Shown: positions 46,076-56,851, counted from the stretch's first letter. The stretch: DNA of 64,000 bases from Synechocystis sp. PCC 7509 (GCF_000332075.2 NZ_ALVU02000001.1:4104324-4168323), one strand, 5' to 3'. Program-made: numbers and translations. Notes: generated by a model not told the origin, from the sequence alone.

Positions 46076-46610
46076 AGCTGAAAGTACGATGCAAAAGAGT
46101 GTAGATGCTACTCTGCGCTCTTTTAATACTATTCGCACGGGACGCGCGAATGCGTCATTGCTGGATAAAGTAACGGTAGATTATTATGGCGCTCCTACGG
46201 GTTTGAAAGCGCTGGCAAATATCAACGCCCCCGATTCTAGTACGATTTTAATTCAACCTTACGATCGTACAACGTTGAATATGATTGAAAAGGCGATTTC
46301 CTTGTCAGATGTAGGTTTAACAACTAATAATGATGGCACGGTGATTCGGCTGAATATTCCACCGTTAACAAGCGATCGCCGCAAAGAATTCGTTAAATTA
46401 GCAACTAAGTACGCGGAAGAAGGGCGGGTAGCAATTCGTAGCATTCGCCGCGATGCCATTGATTCGATTCGCAAGCAAGAAAAAAATAGCGAGCTATCGG
46501 AAGATGAGTCGCGCGATCGCCAAGAGGATCTGCAAAAACTGACGAATAAGTACATTGCCAAAATTGACGAGTTATTAGCTGAAAAAGAAAAAGATATTAT
46601 GACGGTTTAA
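46062..46610 (+). CDS. frr: Ribosome recycling factor
   Basis: The start is GTG 46062, giving [20 protein letters not shown], 182 residues. GGAGG at 46052-46056 decides this start over frames further up. [33 protein letters not shown] and the Lys/Glu-rich end fit RRF. It splits post-termination ribosomes with EF-G. It overlaps pyrH by 14 bases, so the two are translated from one mRNA. Confidence 0.97.
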   Translation: MKLAEAESTMQKSVDATLRSFNTIRTGRANASLLDKVTVDYYGAPTGLKALANINAPDSSTILIQPYDRTTLNMIEKAISLSDVGLTTNNDGTVIRLNIPPLTSDRRKEFVKLATKYAEEGRVAIRSIRRDAIDSIRKQEKNSELSEDESRDRQEDLQKLTNKYIAKIDELLAEKEKDIMTV

Positions 46611-46631
46611 GTTTTATTTTAGAGACTTGTG

Positions 46632-46666
46632 AAGCGGCTTCCAGTTACGGGAGTCGCTTTTAATTA
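46632..46666. terminator. Terminator between frr and the aldehyde dehydrogenase gene
   Basis: AAGCGGCTTCC (46632-46642) pairs with GGGAGTCGCTT (46649-46659), with G-T pairs, then TTTTAATT follows. It sits between convergent genes. Confidence 0.8.
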
Positions 46667-48037
46667 GAAAAGGATTTTTTTGAGCAATGCTAACTTGCCT
46701 TGGTAAGGCGGATATCGCAATTTGAAGTCGAGGCGAAAAGATTTATTTAAGATGCTTTTGTGGTGCGAAAAAGTATCAAAACTTGCTTTGCCATGATAGC
46801 TACCAATCCCACTATCGCCGACACCACCAAAAGGTAACGTTGAAACGCCAAATTGCATTAGTGTATCGTTAATACAAATTCCCCCTGATGAGGTTTGGTT
46901 GCATACTTGTTGTTGCAAGGTTTTGTTTCTGGAAAAGATATAGATTGCTAAGGGTTTGGGTTGATTATTGATAATTGCGATCGCACTGGCTAAATTGTCG
47001 TAAGCAATAATAGGTAAGATTGCCCCAAAAATCTCTGTCTGCATTACCGGATCATCTAGGGATACATTATCTATTACCGTGGGCGCAATGTAACGCTCGG
47101 CGGCATTAGTTTCGCCACCCATAACTATTTCTCCTTTAAGCAAGTTAGTAAGGCGGGTAAATTGCTTGTCGTCGATAATTCTGGCGTAGTCGGGGCTAGT
47201 TTCTGGATTGTCGCCAAAAAATTCCTTTATATACTTGGCAATAGCTACTAACAATTCTTGCTTAATTGCCTGATTTACTAACAAATAGTCGGGAGCAATA
47301 CAAGTTTGCCCCGCGTTAAGAAATTTCCCCCAGACAATTCTTCTAGCTGTAACTTCAATATCAATATCTGTATCAACAATACAAGGACTTTTGCCACCAA
47401 GTTCTAGAGTAACGGGCGTTAAATTTTTGGCGGCGGCTGCCATAACAATTTTGCCGATGGCGGTACTTCCGGTAAAAAATATCCGATCCCATTTTTCTTC
47501 TAGTAGCTGTTGACTTATCTGTTTGTCTCCTTCTACTAGAGCTAGATAAGATTCGTCAAAATATTGACCAATAATCTTTGCTAATACGTGAGACGTGTAA
47601 GGTGCATTTTCTGACGGTTTTAACGTTACGCAGTTGCCTGCTGCGATCGCACCTACTAAGGGTGATATTATTAATTGCAGGGGATAGTTCCAAGCTCCAA
47701 TTATTAACACAACTCCCAAGGGTTCCGCGTGAATACTACCGTAACCGGGAAATTGTTCTAAGGAAAGCTTGACTTTTTTGGGCTGAGTCCATGACTTAAT
47801 ATGTTTTAGTGCGTAATCAATTTCTTTTGTGACTATAAGCTCGGTGAGATACGCTTCAAACTGGGGTTTATTTAAGTCGGCTTTTAGCGCTTGGGCAATT
47901 ATTTCAAAATTTTCTACTAGGGCTTGCTTTAACTTTTTTAGTTGGGCAATCCTAAAGTTTATGTCCTTTGTTTTACCACTGCTGAAATACTCGCGTTGTT
48001 TGCGGATAATTTCACTTATAGCTGTTTGAGTAAACAT
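46664..48037 (-). CDS. Aldehyde dehydrogenase (class 3-like)
   Basis: 457 residues, the short class without long termini. The catalytic Cys is in GQTCIAPDY, the general-base Glu in TLELGGKSPCIVD, and the NAD-binding loop in FTGSTAIGKIVM; the C-terminal SFRLDFKLRYPPY is like class 3 enzymes. It oxidises fatty or aromatic aldehydes to acids. Cyanobacterial relatives act on alkanals from membrane lipids. A 248-bp AT-rich promoter region lies upstream. Confidence 0.94.
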   Translation of the reverse strand: MFTQTAISEIIRKQREYFSSGKTKDINFRIAQLKKLKQALVENFEIIAQALKADLNKPQFEAYLTELIVTKEIDYALKHIKSWTQPKKVKLSLEQFPGYGSIHAEPLGVVLIIGAWNYPLQLIISPLVGAIAAGNCVTLKPSENAPYTSHVLAKIIGQYFDESYLALVEGDKQISQQLLEEKWDRIFFTGSTAIGKIVMAAAAKNLTPVTLELGGKSPCIVDTDIDIEVTARRIVWGKFLNAGQTCIAPDYLLVNQAIKQELLVAIAKYIKEFFGDNPETSPDYARIIDDKQFTRLTNLLKGEIVMGGETNAAERYIAPTVIDNVSLDDPVMQTEIFGAILPIIAYDNLASAIAIINNQPKPLAIYIFSRNKTLQQQVCNQTSSGGICINDTLMQFGVSTLPFGGVGDSGIGSYHGKASFDTFSHHKSILNKSFRLDFKLRYPPYQGKLALLKKILF

Positions 48038-48285
48038 TTTTGGTTGAAAAAATTATTAATTTAGTTTACAAAACCTCTTGTAAATTATTGACTTTTTTGA
48101 TATTATATTTATAATAGAAATTTTGCCTAAAATATTATTTGTGTCACCATTCCCATTATAACATTTTAACAAAAACTCTAGGTTTTGTCTAGCTAAAACT
48201 AACTCAATAAAACATTTTTTTCAAAACAAGATAATTTTTTACTTTTTCAATTTAGCTAAAAAATAGCTAGATAGAAGGTAAATTA
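48038..48285. other. AT-rich intergenic region (248 bp)
   Basis: It holds the promoter of the minus-strand aldehyde dehydrogenase and the 3' flank of the response-regulator/kinase gene. TATTATATTTATAAT-like stretches at 48100-48118 are promoter-like but ambiguous. No gene seen. Confidence 0.4.
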
Positions 48286-49407
48286 TTAAGCGGGTAGATA
48301 GACAATAAAAACACTACCCTTGCCAGGTTCGGAGTGAAGTTGAATTAAACCTTGATGAGCTTCAACAATGCGCCGAGACAAATACAAACCCAAGCCACTA
48401 CCAGAACGTTTGTGACTTCCTTGGCGAAAACGCTCAAACATAGTTGCTTGTTCATCAATGGCAATACCTGAGCCTGTATCTTCGACCTCGACTGCTAAGT
48501 AAGCCGTCGCTTGTTGTTTTGCAGAAATAGTCTTGGGAGCAACCGCAGGGTTAAGGCGAATAGTAATAGAACCTTTGTCAGTGAACTTAATGGCATTACC
48601 AACTAAATTAGTAAATAAGCGATGAAGTTCCAAGCGATCGCCCATAACTTTATTAATTGGCAATTGTTCGTCAAATTCGGCAATAATTGCTATTTGTTTT
48701 TCCGCCGCCAAGGGAGTAAGTTCGTTAATGACTTCTTGCAGCAACGGGCGTACATCTATGGGGAAAAAGCTTAAAGTTTTGCGTCCAGCTTCAAATCGAT
48801 AAACTTCAAGTAAAGTATTGACCATTTGCAGCAGATTTTGATTGCTACGTGCCATAGTGGCGATCGCTTCTAGCATTGTTGGCGAAAGTTCTCCCAATGC
48901 ACCTTGCTGGAATAGCATCAACATCCGATCAGCAGCTACTAAGGGAGTGCGTAAGTCATGAGTAAGACGAGAAACATAATCTTCTCTTTGGCGGGCTATT
49001 TGATCGCGCTCATCTACACTGTGCTTTAGACGCAACAAGCTTCTTACTCTTGCTAATAATTCATCTACTTCTACAGGCTTGCGGATGAAATCATCGGCTC
49101 CCATATCCAAGCCTTGAGCGACACTAGGTTTATCGTGAGCAGTAATTAACAAGATGGGAATAAATGGCAGCTTAGTATTTTCACGCAGGCGTTTAGTAAC
49201 TTCAAACCCATCCATTCCCGGCATCATTACATCTAGTAAAACTAAGTCGGGAGGAGAAAGTTCAATTTGTGCTAAAGCAGAAGCACCATTTTCGGCAGTA
49301 GTGATACTGTAGCCTTCTTCTTCCAAAATTGTTTGGATCAAAAAGACGTTATCAGGAGAGTCATCAACAACAAGTATTTGGTCTGTAGCAGCTAAAGGCA
49401 AACTCAT
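48286..49407 (-). CDS. Response regulator-histidine kinase hybrid
   Basis: 373 residues. The N-terminal receiver has VVDDSPDN (14-21), phosphoacceptor D59 in LVLLDVMMPGMDG and K110 in FIRKPVEVDE. HisKA has H150 in SRLTHDLRTPL; the HATPase has NLVGNAIKF, DTGSGIAID, and RSGSGLGLYLSRRIVE. There is no sensor domain, so the kinase domain is probably controlled by phosphorylation of the receiver. Cytoplasmic. Upstream partner unknown. Single gene. Confidence 0.93.
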   Translation of the reverse strand: MSLPLAATDQILVVDDSPDNVFLIQTILEEEGYSITTAENGASALAQIELSPPDLVLLDVMMPGMDGFEVTKRLRENTKLPFIPILLITAHDKPSVAQGLDMGADDFIRKPVEVDELLARVRSLLRLKHSVDERDQIARQREDYVSRLTHDLRTPLVAADRMLMLFQQGALGELSPTMLEAIATMARSNQNLLQMVNTLLEVYRFEAGRKTLSFFPIDVRPLLQEVINELTPLAAEKQIAIIAEFDEQLPINKVMGDRLELHRLFTNLVGNAIKFTDKGSITIRLNPAVAPKTISAKQQATAYLAVEVEDTGSGIAIDEQATMFERFRQGSHKRSGSGLGLYLSRRIVEAHQGLIQLHSEPGKGSVFIVYLPA

Positions 49408-49858
49408 GGAGGGAGGGTTGTTAACTAATTAAGTTTTATAAATATATCTTCTACCTGTATCATTTTTTCCTTTGAGAGCACAATTAACCTCTTACTTACG
49501 AAAGATTATTTATTACTTAATCTACTTCTCATGACGGTTGACTTTTAGATTTTAACTAAAACTGTTATTTATAAATTTACTATTTGGAGTAGAGTTTAAA
49601 AAATTGATAAATAAATCTAATTCAAAATTATTAGCTATTATTGTTTGCAACTTCAGTTTTGAGACATTATTTAGGCTTTTTGACAATAATATTTTGGATA
49701 CAAAAGTTGGCAAGGCGAATAAATGTATTAACAAGTTAACATAAAAATTATTTACTGTAGCAGTTTTTACAAAAGATAGATTTGATTGGTGGCGCAATTC
49801 AACTTTGCGAAAAACACAATTCAAAGCTAAATTAAAAGCGCATTTTCAAAAAAATAAG
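49408..49858. other. Very AT-rich 450-bp region
   Basis: No good gene on either strand. The minus-strand frame at 49552-49824 (rich in Asn, Phe and Leu) looks like an AT artefact. TTTACTATTTGG-type A/T runs dominate. Confidence 0.35.
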
Positions 49859-50332
49859 ATGGCGCTACCCACTTTTACCAGAGGACGAAAAAGAAATAGC
49901 CGCTACAAAATAAGCGATCGCTCCTTGCGTCCCTCTTCCCTGGTGTTTGCTAGTATTTTATTCCTAGTTTTGGGTGGTTTGGGGTGGGTTTGGTCAGTAA
50001 TGCTGACCAAAGGTTATGTAGCTATTGGTGGCGTTCCTAGTCCAGTAATTGCTAGCTTTTTGCAAAATGAAACAGCAAGAGATGCGTATTTTGATGGAAA
50101 CACCGAACAACTACACGCGCAGATACAAAAAATGAATTTAGCCGAAAAATTAAAACCTTATTACCGCCCTCAATTTGAGGACGAAGCTAAATTAGACCTA
50201 TATACTCATCAAATTCTCTACGATCGCACGGGCTACATTGGCAAAGATTACCAAGCGAATCCTCAAGGAACTTTAAGTTTAAAAAAATCAATTAAAACAG
50301 AAAGTAGCGTTGGGCTAAAGGTAAGACGGTAG
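49859..50332 (+). CDS. Hypothetical membrane protein, one transmembrane segment
   Basis: The ATG at 49859 gives [20 protein letters not shown], 157 residues; a TTG at 49805 would add 18 basic residues. A basic N-terminus precedes one membrane segment ([20 protein letters not shown]), then an acidic and polar domain. It matches no family I know. Its 3' end overlaps the convergent ureC gene by 41 bases. Confidence 0.7.
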   Translation: MALPTFTRGRKRNSRYKISDRSLRPSSLVFASILFLVLGGLGWVWSVMLTKGYVAIGGVPSPVIASFLQNETARDAYFDGNTEQLHAQIQKMNLAEKLKPYYRPQFEDEAKLDLYTHQILYDRTGYIGKDYQANPQGTLSLKKSIKTESSVGLKVRR

Positions 50333-52001
50333 CAGCCTCGCAAGTAAGCAATTGTCCATCGGCTCGAACTTGATAAGTTTCGGGATCTACTTCCATGTGA
50401 GGGGTTGCATCGTTTAGCTTCATAGCTTGCTTAGTTATTTGCCTAGTTTGCGAAACCGCCACAGCCATTTTTTGCAAATTTAGCTGAGTCGGAATCTCTC
50501 GTTCTAGAGCAGCTTTAGAGACAAAAGTTAGACTGGTACGAGCAATTGCGCCGCCAAAACTGGCAAACATCGGACGCATATGTACGGGCTGGGGGGTAGG
50601 AATACTAGCATTAGCATCGCCCATTTGCGCCCAGGCGATCGCGCCGCCTTTGAGAACTATTTCGGGTTTGACTCCAAAAAATGCTGGTTTCCACAAACAC
50701 AAATCCGCCAATTTTCCAACTTCTACCGAACCTACATGAGCAGCGATACCGTGAGTAATCGCGGGATTAATAGTGTATTTGGCAATATAGCGTTTTGCTC
50801 TGTAGTTGTCATTGTGGGGGCTATCTTCCGCTAATTGACCACGTTGCACTTTCATTTTGTGCGCCGTTTGCCAAGTACGAATAATGACTTCTCCCACTCG
50901 TCCCATTGCTTGAGAATCGGAGGAAATCATGCTAAAAGCGCCTAAATCGTGCAAAATGTCTTCGGCGGCAATAGTTTCGCGGCGGATGCGCGACTCAGCA
51001 AAAGCTACATCTTCAGGGATAGCCGGATCGAGATGATGGCAAACCATCAGCATATCGAGGTGTTCGTCTAGAGTATTAAGAGTGTAGGGGCGGGTAGGAT
51101 TGGTGGAAGACGGCAAAACGTTACTTTGTCCGCAAACCTTGATAATGTCCGGTGCATGACCGCCTCCAGCCCCTTCTGTGTGATAGGTGTGGATGGTGCG
51201 ACCAGAAAAAGCGGCGATCGTTGTTTCTACAAATCCGGCTTCGTTGAGAGTGTCGGTGTGAATTGCTACTTGTACATCGCATTCATCGGCGACGCGGAGA
51301 CAAGTATCGATGGTGGCGGGGGTAGTTCCCCAATCTTCATGGAGTTTTAAGCCCATTACCCCGGCGTTTACTTGTTCGACAAGTCCTTGAGGCTGGCTGC
51401 TATTACCTTTACCCAAAAAGCCAATATTAACCGGAAAAGCATCCGCCGCTTGTAGCATTCGGTGAATATTCCATACTCCAGGAGTGCAAGTCGTGGCGTT
51501 TGTCCCCGTAGCTGGGCCTGTACCACCGCCAATCATGGTAGTTATTCCTGATGAAACCGCACAATCAATTTGTTGGGGACAAATAAAGTGAATGTGGCTA
51601 TCAATTCCCCCGGCGGTAAGAATATTACCTTCCCCGGCTATTACTTCTGTACCTGGGCCAATAATAATATCTACATTGTTTTGAATATAGGGGTTGCCAG
51701 CTTTGCCAATTTTAAATATGCGCCCGTCTTTGATGCCAATATCGGCTTTAACAATTCCCCACCAATCGAGAATAAGCGCGTTGGTAATCACTAAATCCAC
51801 CGCGCCATCGGCGTTAGAAATGGGAGATTGTCCCATGCCATCGCGGATTACCTTTCCGCCACCAAACTTGACTTCATCGCCATAGGTAGTAAAGTCTTGT
51901 TCTACTTCAATAAATAACTCTGTATCTGCCAAACGAATGCGATCGCCTACCGTGGGACCGTAAGTTTGGGCGTAAGCGCTGCGATCCATGCGGTAGCTCA
52001 T
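50292..52001 (-). CDS. ureC: Urease alpha subunit
   Basis: 569 residues, full length. Nickel ligands: [14 protein letters not shown] (H-x-H), the carbamylated Lys in [16 protein letters not shown] and [14 protein letters not shown]; the mobile-flap HHLDP is intact. It hydrolyses urea to ammonia and carbamate. ureB lies 8 bases upstream on the same strand. The convergent hypothetical gene overlaps its 3' end. Confidence 0.98.
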   Translation of the reverse strand: MSYRMDRSAYAQTYGPTVGDRIRLADTELFIEVEQDFTTYGDEVKFGGGKVIRDGMGQSPISNADGAVDLVITNALILDWWGIVKADIGIKDGRIFKIGKAGNPYIQNNVDIIIGPGTEVIAGEGNILTAGGIDSHIHFICPQQIDCAVSSGITTMIGGGTGPATGTNATTCTPGVWNIHRMLQAADAFPVNIGFLGKGNSSQPQGLVEQVNAGVMGLKLHEDWGTTPATIDTCLRVADECDVQVAIHTDTLNEAGFVETTIAAFSGRTIHTYHTEGAGGGHAPDIIKVCGQSNVLPSSTNPTRPYTLNTLDEHLDMLMVCHHLDPAIPEDVAFAESRIRRETIAAEDILHDLGAFSMISSDSQAMGRVGEVIIRTWQTAHKMKVQRGQLAEDSPHNDNYRAKRYIAKYTINPAITHGIAAHVGSVEVGKLADLCLWKPAFFGVKPEIVLKGGAIAWAQMGDANASIPTPQPVHMRPMFASFGGAIARTSLTFVSKAALEREIPTQLNLQKMAVAVSQTRQITKQAMKLNDATPHMEVDPETYQVRADGQLLTCEAATVLPLAQRYFLF

Positions 52002-52009
52002 ATAGTCCT

Positions 52010-52321
52010 CTATTTATCTAACGATCCGTTAATTTTATTATTAAATCCGTAGACTTGGCGACTACCTGTATAGGGGACTAAAGTTACTTCTTTTGCGTCT
52101 CCTGGTTCAAAACGAACGGCTGTCCCGGCGGGAATATCGAGGCGCATTCCTTTTGTTTGTTCACGCTGGAAACTTAAAGCTTCGTTGACTTCGTAAAAGT
52201 GAAAATGAGAGCCAATTTGAATTGGGCGATCGCCAATATTTGCTACAACTAACTTTATTGATTGAAGTCCTGCATTTAGTTCGATTTCTCCTGGTTGGAC
52301 GATTATTTCTCCGGGAATCAT
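52010..52321 (-). CDS. ureB: Urease beta subunit
   Basis: 103 residues with [37 protein letters not shown] and [18 protein letters not shown], all family signatures. It is transcribed with ureC (8-base gap). The gamma subunit gene ureA, normally just upstream, is not present here, and the 151-bp gap ahead of ureB holds no gene. Confidence 0.97.
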   Translation of the reverse strand: MIPGEIIVQPGEIELNAGLQSIKLVVANIGDRPIQIGSHFHFYEVNEALSFQREQTKGMRLDIPAGTAVRFEPGDAKEVTLVPYTGSRQVYGFNNKINGSLDK

Positions 52322-52472
52322 GGTTTTAACCTATGTAATGTAAGGAACTGACTAAGATGCGTCTGTGTCTATTACCTCTATTGGCATCTCGCCAAGCTAG
52401 AGATAAAGGTGATAAATTTAACCTGTGCAAATAGTTTTGAAATTAACCTAAATTCAACGTTCAGTCAAAAAA

Positions 52473-52958
52473 ATGAAATTAAGTATTCTTGTTATTGCTA
52501 CTATACTTGCTCCTCTAGTAGGCGCGACCTTTCCAGCTATAGCTTACAGCCCGGAAGATTTGGAGCAGTTAAAACAAACAGGTTTATGTCCGAGGTGCGA
52601 TTTAACGGGCGCTCCCCTCAATGAACTCGATCTTAATGGGGCTAACTTACGAAACGCTAATTTAAGTCAAGCTAATTTATCTCAATCTAATCTTGTCGGC
52701 GCAGATTTGAGCGAAACTAATTTGGAGGCTGCCAATTTCACAAGTGCTAACTTAACTAGCGCTACTTTTACGGGTGCTAACCTCCGATCGGCTACTTTGG
52801 AAAATGCTAATCTGACTCGTGCGGGATTATTTGCTACCAATTTAGACGGCGCTAACTTCAAAGGTGCAACTACAACTTATGCTAACTTTCGCGGCTCTAA
52901 GTTCCGGCTAACAACTTCCCCTAGTGGTTTAGTAACTTCAGATCGCCGTTATTGGTAG
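52473..52958 (+). CDS. Secreted pentapeptide-repeat protein
   Basis: 161 residues. The signal peptide MKLSILVIATILAPLVGA probably ends near FPAIAYS. A short stretch with CPRCD precedes about 17 A(N/D)LxX pentapeptides (ANLRNANLSQANLSQSNL and onwards), which fold as a right-handed quadrilateral beta helix. It is probably periplasmic or thylakoid-lumenal. Function unknown. An ATG start with no strong ribosome binding site. Confidence 0.88.
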   Translation: MKLSILVIATILAPLVGATFPAIAYSPEDLEQLKQTGLCPRCDLTGAPLNELDLNGANLRNANLSQANLSQSNLVGADLSETNLEAANFTSANLTSATFTGANLRSATLENANLTRAGLFATNLDGANFKGATTTYANFRGSKFRLTTSPSGLVTSDRRYW

Positions 52959-53042
52959 TTACAGAAGAAATTTGTTTTGGATGTTAGTTTTTACCCCTAT
53001 TGGGGATTACTAGCTACAGAACTTTATTTATCTGTAACTAAA

Positions 53043-53492
53043 ATGAACGTTAAATATTTAAGCGCGATCGCCTTTACTGCTATTTGTCTATTGCCGGGAA
53101 TTAGTTATGCTCAAGAACAACAAGACTACGCTTGTTTTTTTACTACTGAGTCTGGTCGCACCGTTGATTTTTCCCAAACGTCTCTATGTGGCGCTCAAAA
53201 AGCTGCTCCAAAAGTAATCGCTAATACCGACGAAGCATTTTTAGCAGAGTATAAGCGTAATGCCATGCAGTACGCCCCAGTCCGCGATAGTCTGCTAGCT
53301 AATGCGGAGCAATCACCACAAGTAAGCAGCTTGCAAGCTCAAAAAGTTTGCAGCGACCTAAAATCGGGACTTTCTCTCGATGAAATCAAACGAAAGCAGG
53401 CTACAGAAACCGTCGAGCAATCAAGTATAGTCAATGCACAGATTATTAATAACTTAGCTACCAAATATTACTGCCCTAAGGCGGGTAAGTAA
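53043..53492 (+). CDS. Secreted small protein, DUF732-like helical domain
   Basis: The ATG at 53043 gives 149 residues beginning MNVKYLSAIAFTAICLLPGI, a signal peptide cleaved near SYAQ. A frame reaching back to 52977 would hide it. Four cysteines remain in the mature protein (CFFTT, LCGAQ, VCSDLKSGLSLDEI and YYCPKA). The C-terminal helices resemble DUF732-type secreted domains, but weakly. Function unknown. Confidence 0.75.
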   Translation: MNVKYLSAIAFTAICLLPGISYAQEQQDYACFFTTESGRTVDFSQTSLCGAQKAAPKVIANTDEAFLAEYKRNAMQYAPVRDSLLANAEQSPQVSSLQAQKVCSDLKSGLSLDEIKRKQATETVEQSSIVNAQIINNLATKYYCPKAGK

Positions 53493-53561
53493 TTTAAAAA
53501 TACGTTCTTAGCTGTTAACAATTCTTTATGATGGGGGATAAGCCGCTCGATTAATGGATTC

Positions 53562-54746
53562 ATGCTAACTCGTATTCAAGAACTGGCAGAAAAACTGCGC
53601 GATCGCCTAATTGAAATTCGCCGCCATATCCACACCCATCCCGAATTAAGCGCCCAAGAATATAAAACTGCTGCTTTTGTTGCCGGGGTTTTATCTTCTA
53701 ATGGGGTTCGGGTTACTGAAACAGTAGCTAAAACTGGAGTTATCGCCGAAGTAATTGGCAATGGTACAGACGCGCGATTATTGGCAATTCGTACAGATAT
53801 GGATGCTTTGCCCATTGAGGAACGCACAGGTTTAGAGTATGCCTCGCGCGAACCGGGAATCATGCACGCCTGCGGACACGACGTACACACGACCGTAGGC
53901 TTAGGTACGGCAATAATTTTGGCTCAACTAGCAAGCGAATTACCAGGTAATGTGCGGCTATTGTTTCAACCTGCTGAAGAAATTGCTCAAGGCGCTAGTT
54001 GGATGATTGCTGATGGGGGAATGGATAAGGTGACAGCAATATTGTCTTTGCACGTTTTTCCATCGATTAACGCTGGATCTATTGGTGTCCGCTATGGAGC
54101 GTTAACCGCCGCCGCCGATGACTTGGAAATAGAGATTATTGGAGAGTCTGGACATGGTGCTAGACCTCACGAAGCCATTGACGCGATTTGGATTGCGTCG
54201 CAAGTTATTACCAATCTTCAGCAAGCAATAAGCCGCACTCAGAACCCCCTGCGTCCGGTAGTGTTGAGTATTGGACAAATTAACGGCGGTAGAGCGCCAA
54301 ATGTAATTGCCGATCGCGTAAAATTGTTAGGCACAGTGCGAAGCTTGCACCCAGAGACTCGCGCTAATTTACCGTCTTGGATTACTAATATAGTTTCTAG
54401 TGTTTGCGATAGTTATGGCGCTCGGTATCATGTTAACTATCGTTCCGGCGTGCCATCAGTTCAAAACGATTTAGCTTTGTCGCAGCTAGTACAGACGGCG
54501 GCGGAGGAAGCTTTGGGGAGCGATCGCGTTTTGGTACTTACAGAACCCTCATTGGGGGCGGAAGACTTCTCTATGTACTTAGAACACGCCCCTGGGACAA
54601 TGTTTCGCTTGGGAGTGGGTTATAAAGATCGCGCTCTTAATTATCCTTTGCATCATCCATTGTTTGATGTGGATGAATCGGCAATTATTACCGGAGTTGT
54701 GACGATGGCTTATAGTGCTTACAAATATTGGCAACAAGGTAAATAA
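53562..54746 (+). CDS. M20-family amidohydrolase (IAA-amino-acid/carboxypeptidase type)
   Basis: 394 residues. HTHPELSAQE, MDALPIEE, ACGHDVHTT and FQPAEEIAQGA carry the metal-binding residues, GAEDFSMYLEHAPG the C-terminal ligand; the dimerisation domain lies in between (GHGARPHEAIDAIW). It hydrolyses an N-acyl amino acid or peptide. The specificity is not readable. No signal peptide. It begins 70 bases after the secreted small protein. Confidence 0.92.
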   Translation: MLTRIQELAEKLRDRLIEIRRHIHTHPELSAQEYKTAAFVAGVLSSNGVRVTETVAKTGVIAEVIGNGTDARLLAIRTDMDALPIEERTGLEYASREPGIMHACGHDVHTTVGLGTAIILAQLASELPGNVRLLFQPAEEIAQGASWMIADGGMDKVTAILSLHVFPSINAGSIGVRYGALTAAADDLEIEIIGESGHGARPHEAIDAIWIASQVITNLQQAISRTQNPLRPVVLSIGQINGGRAPNVIADRVKLLGTVRSLHPETRANLPSWITNIVSSVCDSYGARYHVNYRSGVPSVQNDLALSQLVQTAAEEALGSDRVLVLTEPSLGAEDFSMYLEHAPGTMFRLGVGYKDRALNYPLHHPLFDVDESAIITGVVTMAYSAYKYWQQGK

Positions 54747-54877
54747 TCACTTATTTGTAGCCAAAATAACGAATTGAATCTATCGAAAGCAGTAGTCTAA
54801 CAAACAAGTGCGATCGCTATCCCTGTTGTGATGTGGGGGCGATTTAATACTGCGTTGTAAATTTTTTAATTGCGATT

Positions 54878-56815
54878 ATGACTACTACTCAAGACTTTCC
54901 CAAAGTATCGAGATTAGATGAAATTCCGCACCCATTAGAACCGCTTACGACAGAAGAAATTGCTGCTAGTGTAGCAATTATTTGTAACGAAGTTAAGCAA
55001 ACAAAATATCTAAGATTTGTAACTATTGCCCTGAATGAACCGCCCAAAAATGAAGTTATTAACTTCAAAAAAGGTACGGCGTTTAATCGAGAAGCTTTTG
55101 TAATTTTGTTAGATAATTCTACAGGAGTAGTAGCGGAAGTTGTTGTATCGCTAACTAATAAAAATATTGCCGCTTGGAAAGAAATGCCGGATGTTCAACC
55201 ATCCATTATGCTTGACGAATTTATTGAATGTGAGGCGGCAGTAAAAGCTAGTCCAGAATTTTTAGCAGCCATTGAAAAAAGAGGAATTACCGATCCAGAA
55301 TTTGTAATTATTGATCCTTGGTCGGCGGGTAATTTTGGGATAAAAGAAGAAGCCGGACAACGAATTGTCCGCGCCCTTTGTTGGGTTCGTTCTAGTGCTA
55401 ATGATAACGGTTACGCAAGACCAATTGAAGGTGTGATTCCGGTAGTTGACTTGAATAAAATGGAAGTCCTCACCGTTGAAGATTATGGTGTTGTGCCTTT
55501 ACCGCCGCAATCGGGTAACTATAGTAGAGAATTTGTTACTGATTATCGAACGGACTTAAAACCCCTTGATATAATACAGCCAGATGGAGCGAGTTTTAAA
55601 GTTGAAGGACATAAAATAAGCTGGCAAAAATGGCAATTTAGAATTGGTTTTACTCCTAGAGAAGGGCTAGTTTTATATACAATTGGTTATGAAGATAAGG
55701 GAAAGTTAAGACCAATTATTTATCGAGCTTCTTTAGTAGAAATGGTTGTTCCTTATGGAGATCCAAAAGAGCCACATTTTCGCAAAAATGCCTTTGATGT
55801 GGGGGAGTATGGAGTAGGAACTTTAGCTAATTCTTTGAAGCTTGGTTGCGATTGTTTGGGCTATATTCACTATTTTGATGCGGCAATGACAAATAGCCGG
55901 GGGGATGTAGTAACTATCCCCAATGCTGTGTGTATGCACGAAGAAGATTATGGGATTTTATGGAAACATACAGATTGGCGCACAGAAGAAACAGAAGTTA
56001 GGCGAAGTCGTCGATTGGTGGTTTCTTTTGTGGCAACGGTGGCTAACTACGAATATGGTTTTTTCTGGTATTTTTACCAAGATGGCACAATTCAATATGA
56101 AGTAAAGCTGACGGGGATTGTTAATACTACAGCAGTCATGCCTGGGGAAACAAATAAGTATGGAACATTAGTTGCACCCCAACTAAATGCACCCAATCAC
56201 CAGCACTTTTTTAATGTTCGCCTAGATATGAATTTAGACGGCGAAAATAACTCAGTTTACGAAGTAAATACTGAAGCCGAACCAATTAGTGCAGATAATC
56301 CTTACGGTAATGCTTTTGCGGCAAAATCAACGCTTTTAGCTACAGAACTTGCGGCGCAACGAGTAATTAATCCCATGTCTGGGCGTTACTGGAAAGTAGT
56401 TAATCCTGACGTACATAATAGCCTAGGTCAGCCTGTGGCATACAAAATCATGCCAGGGGAAAATATATTACCTTTTCTGCATCCAGAATCATTCGTAATT
56501 AAACGGGCTGGCTACCTAAATAAACATTTGTGGGTGACACCTTATAATAAAGCGGAGAATTACCCCGCCGGGGCTTATCCCAACCAACACGCAGGCGGTG
56601 ACGGGCTTCCAGAGTGGACGAAGGCAGATCGGCACATAGAAAATACTGATGTAGTAGTGTGGTACACCTTTGGACACAACCACATTCCTCGCCCGGAAGA
56701 TTGGCCAGTCATGCCTACATCTTACATCGGATTTATGTTGAAGCCTGTAGGATTTTTTGATGCAAATCCGGCGCTAGATGTACCACCATCGGCGGCAAAA
56801 CATAGTTGTCATTAA
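54878..56815 (+). CDS. Copper amine oxidase (primary-amine oxidase)
   Basis: 645 residues. TPQ precursor Y391 in TVANYEYGFF, catalytic base D307 in NAFDVGEYGVG, and copper histidines H441 and H443 in NHQHFF plus H602 in HNHIPRPEDW. The order and spacing match bacterial enzymes of this family. It oxidises primary amines to aldehydes, ammonia and hydrogen peroxide. No signal peptide is visible, so it may work in the cytoplasm, which is unusual. An APC permease gene lies 75 bases behind, after a hairpin. Confidence 0.95.
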   Translation: MTTTQDFPKVSRLDEIPHPLEPLTTEEIAASVAIICNEVKQTKYLRFVTIALNEPPKNEVINFKKGTAFNREAFVILLDNSTGVVAEVVVSLTNKNIAAWKEMPDVQPSIMLDEFIECEAAVKASPEFLAAIEKRGITDPEFVIIDPWSAGNFGIKEEAGQRIVRALCWVRSSANDNGYARPIEGVIPVVDLNKMEVLTVEDYGVVPLPPQSGNYSREFVTDYRTDLKPLDIIQPDGASFKVEGHKISWQKWQFRIGFTPREGLVLYTIGYEDKGKLRPIIYRASLVEMVVPYGDPKEPHFRKNAFDVGEYGVGTLANSLKLGCDCLGYIHYFDAAMTNSRGDVVTIPNAVCMHEEDYGILWKHTDWRTEETEVRRSRRLVVSFVATVANYEYGFFWYFYQDGTIQYEVKLTGIVNTTAVMPGETNKYGTLVAPQLNAPNHQHFFNVRLDMNLDGENNSVYEVNTEAEPISADNPYGNAFAAKSTLLATELAAQRVINPMSGRYWKVVNPDVHNSLGQPVAYKIMPGENILPFLHPESFVIKRAGYLNKHLWVTPYNKAENYPAGAYPNQHAGGDGLPEWTKADRHIENTDVVVWYTFGHNHIPRPEDWPVMPTSYIGFMLKPVGFFDANPALDVPPSAAKHSCH

Positions 56816-56820
56816 TCTTG

Positions 56821-56851
56821 TGTAGAGACTTTGCAGTGCAACGTCTCTACA
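56821..56851 (+). terminator. GTAGAGAC-type hairpin between amine oxidase and permease
   Basis: TGTAGAGAC...TTGC pairs with GCAA...GTCTCTACA around a 3-base loop, with one mismatch (14 of 15 positions paired). No T run follows, so it may act as a partial terminator or an intercistronic stabiliser. Confidence 0.75.

Noticed and set aside
49552-49824. 90-residue minus-strand open frame in the AT-rich gap
   Set aside because: Asn/Leu/Phe-rich composition is expected from random AT-rich DNA, and it overlaps the start of the plus-strand membrane-protein gene.
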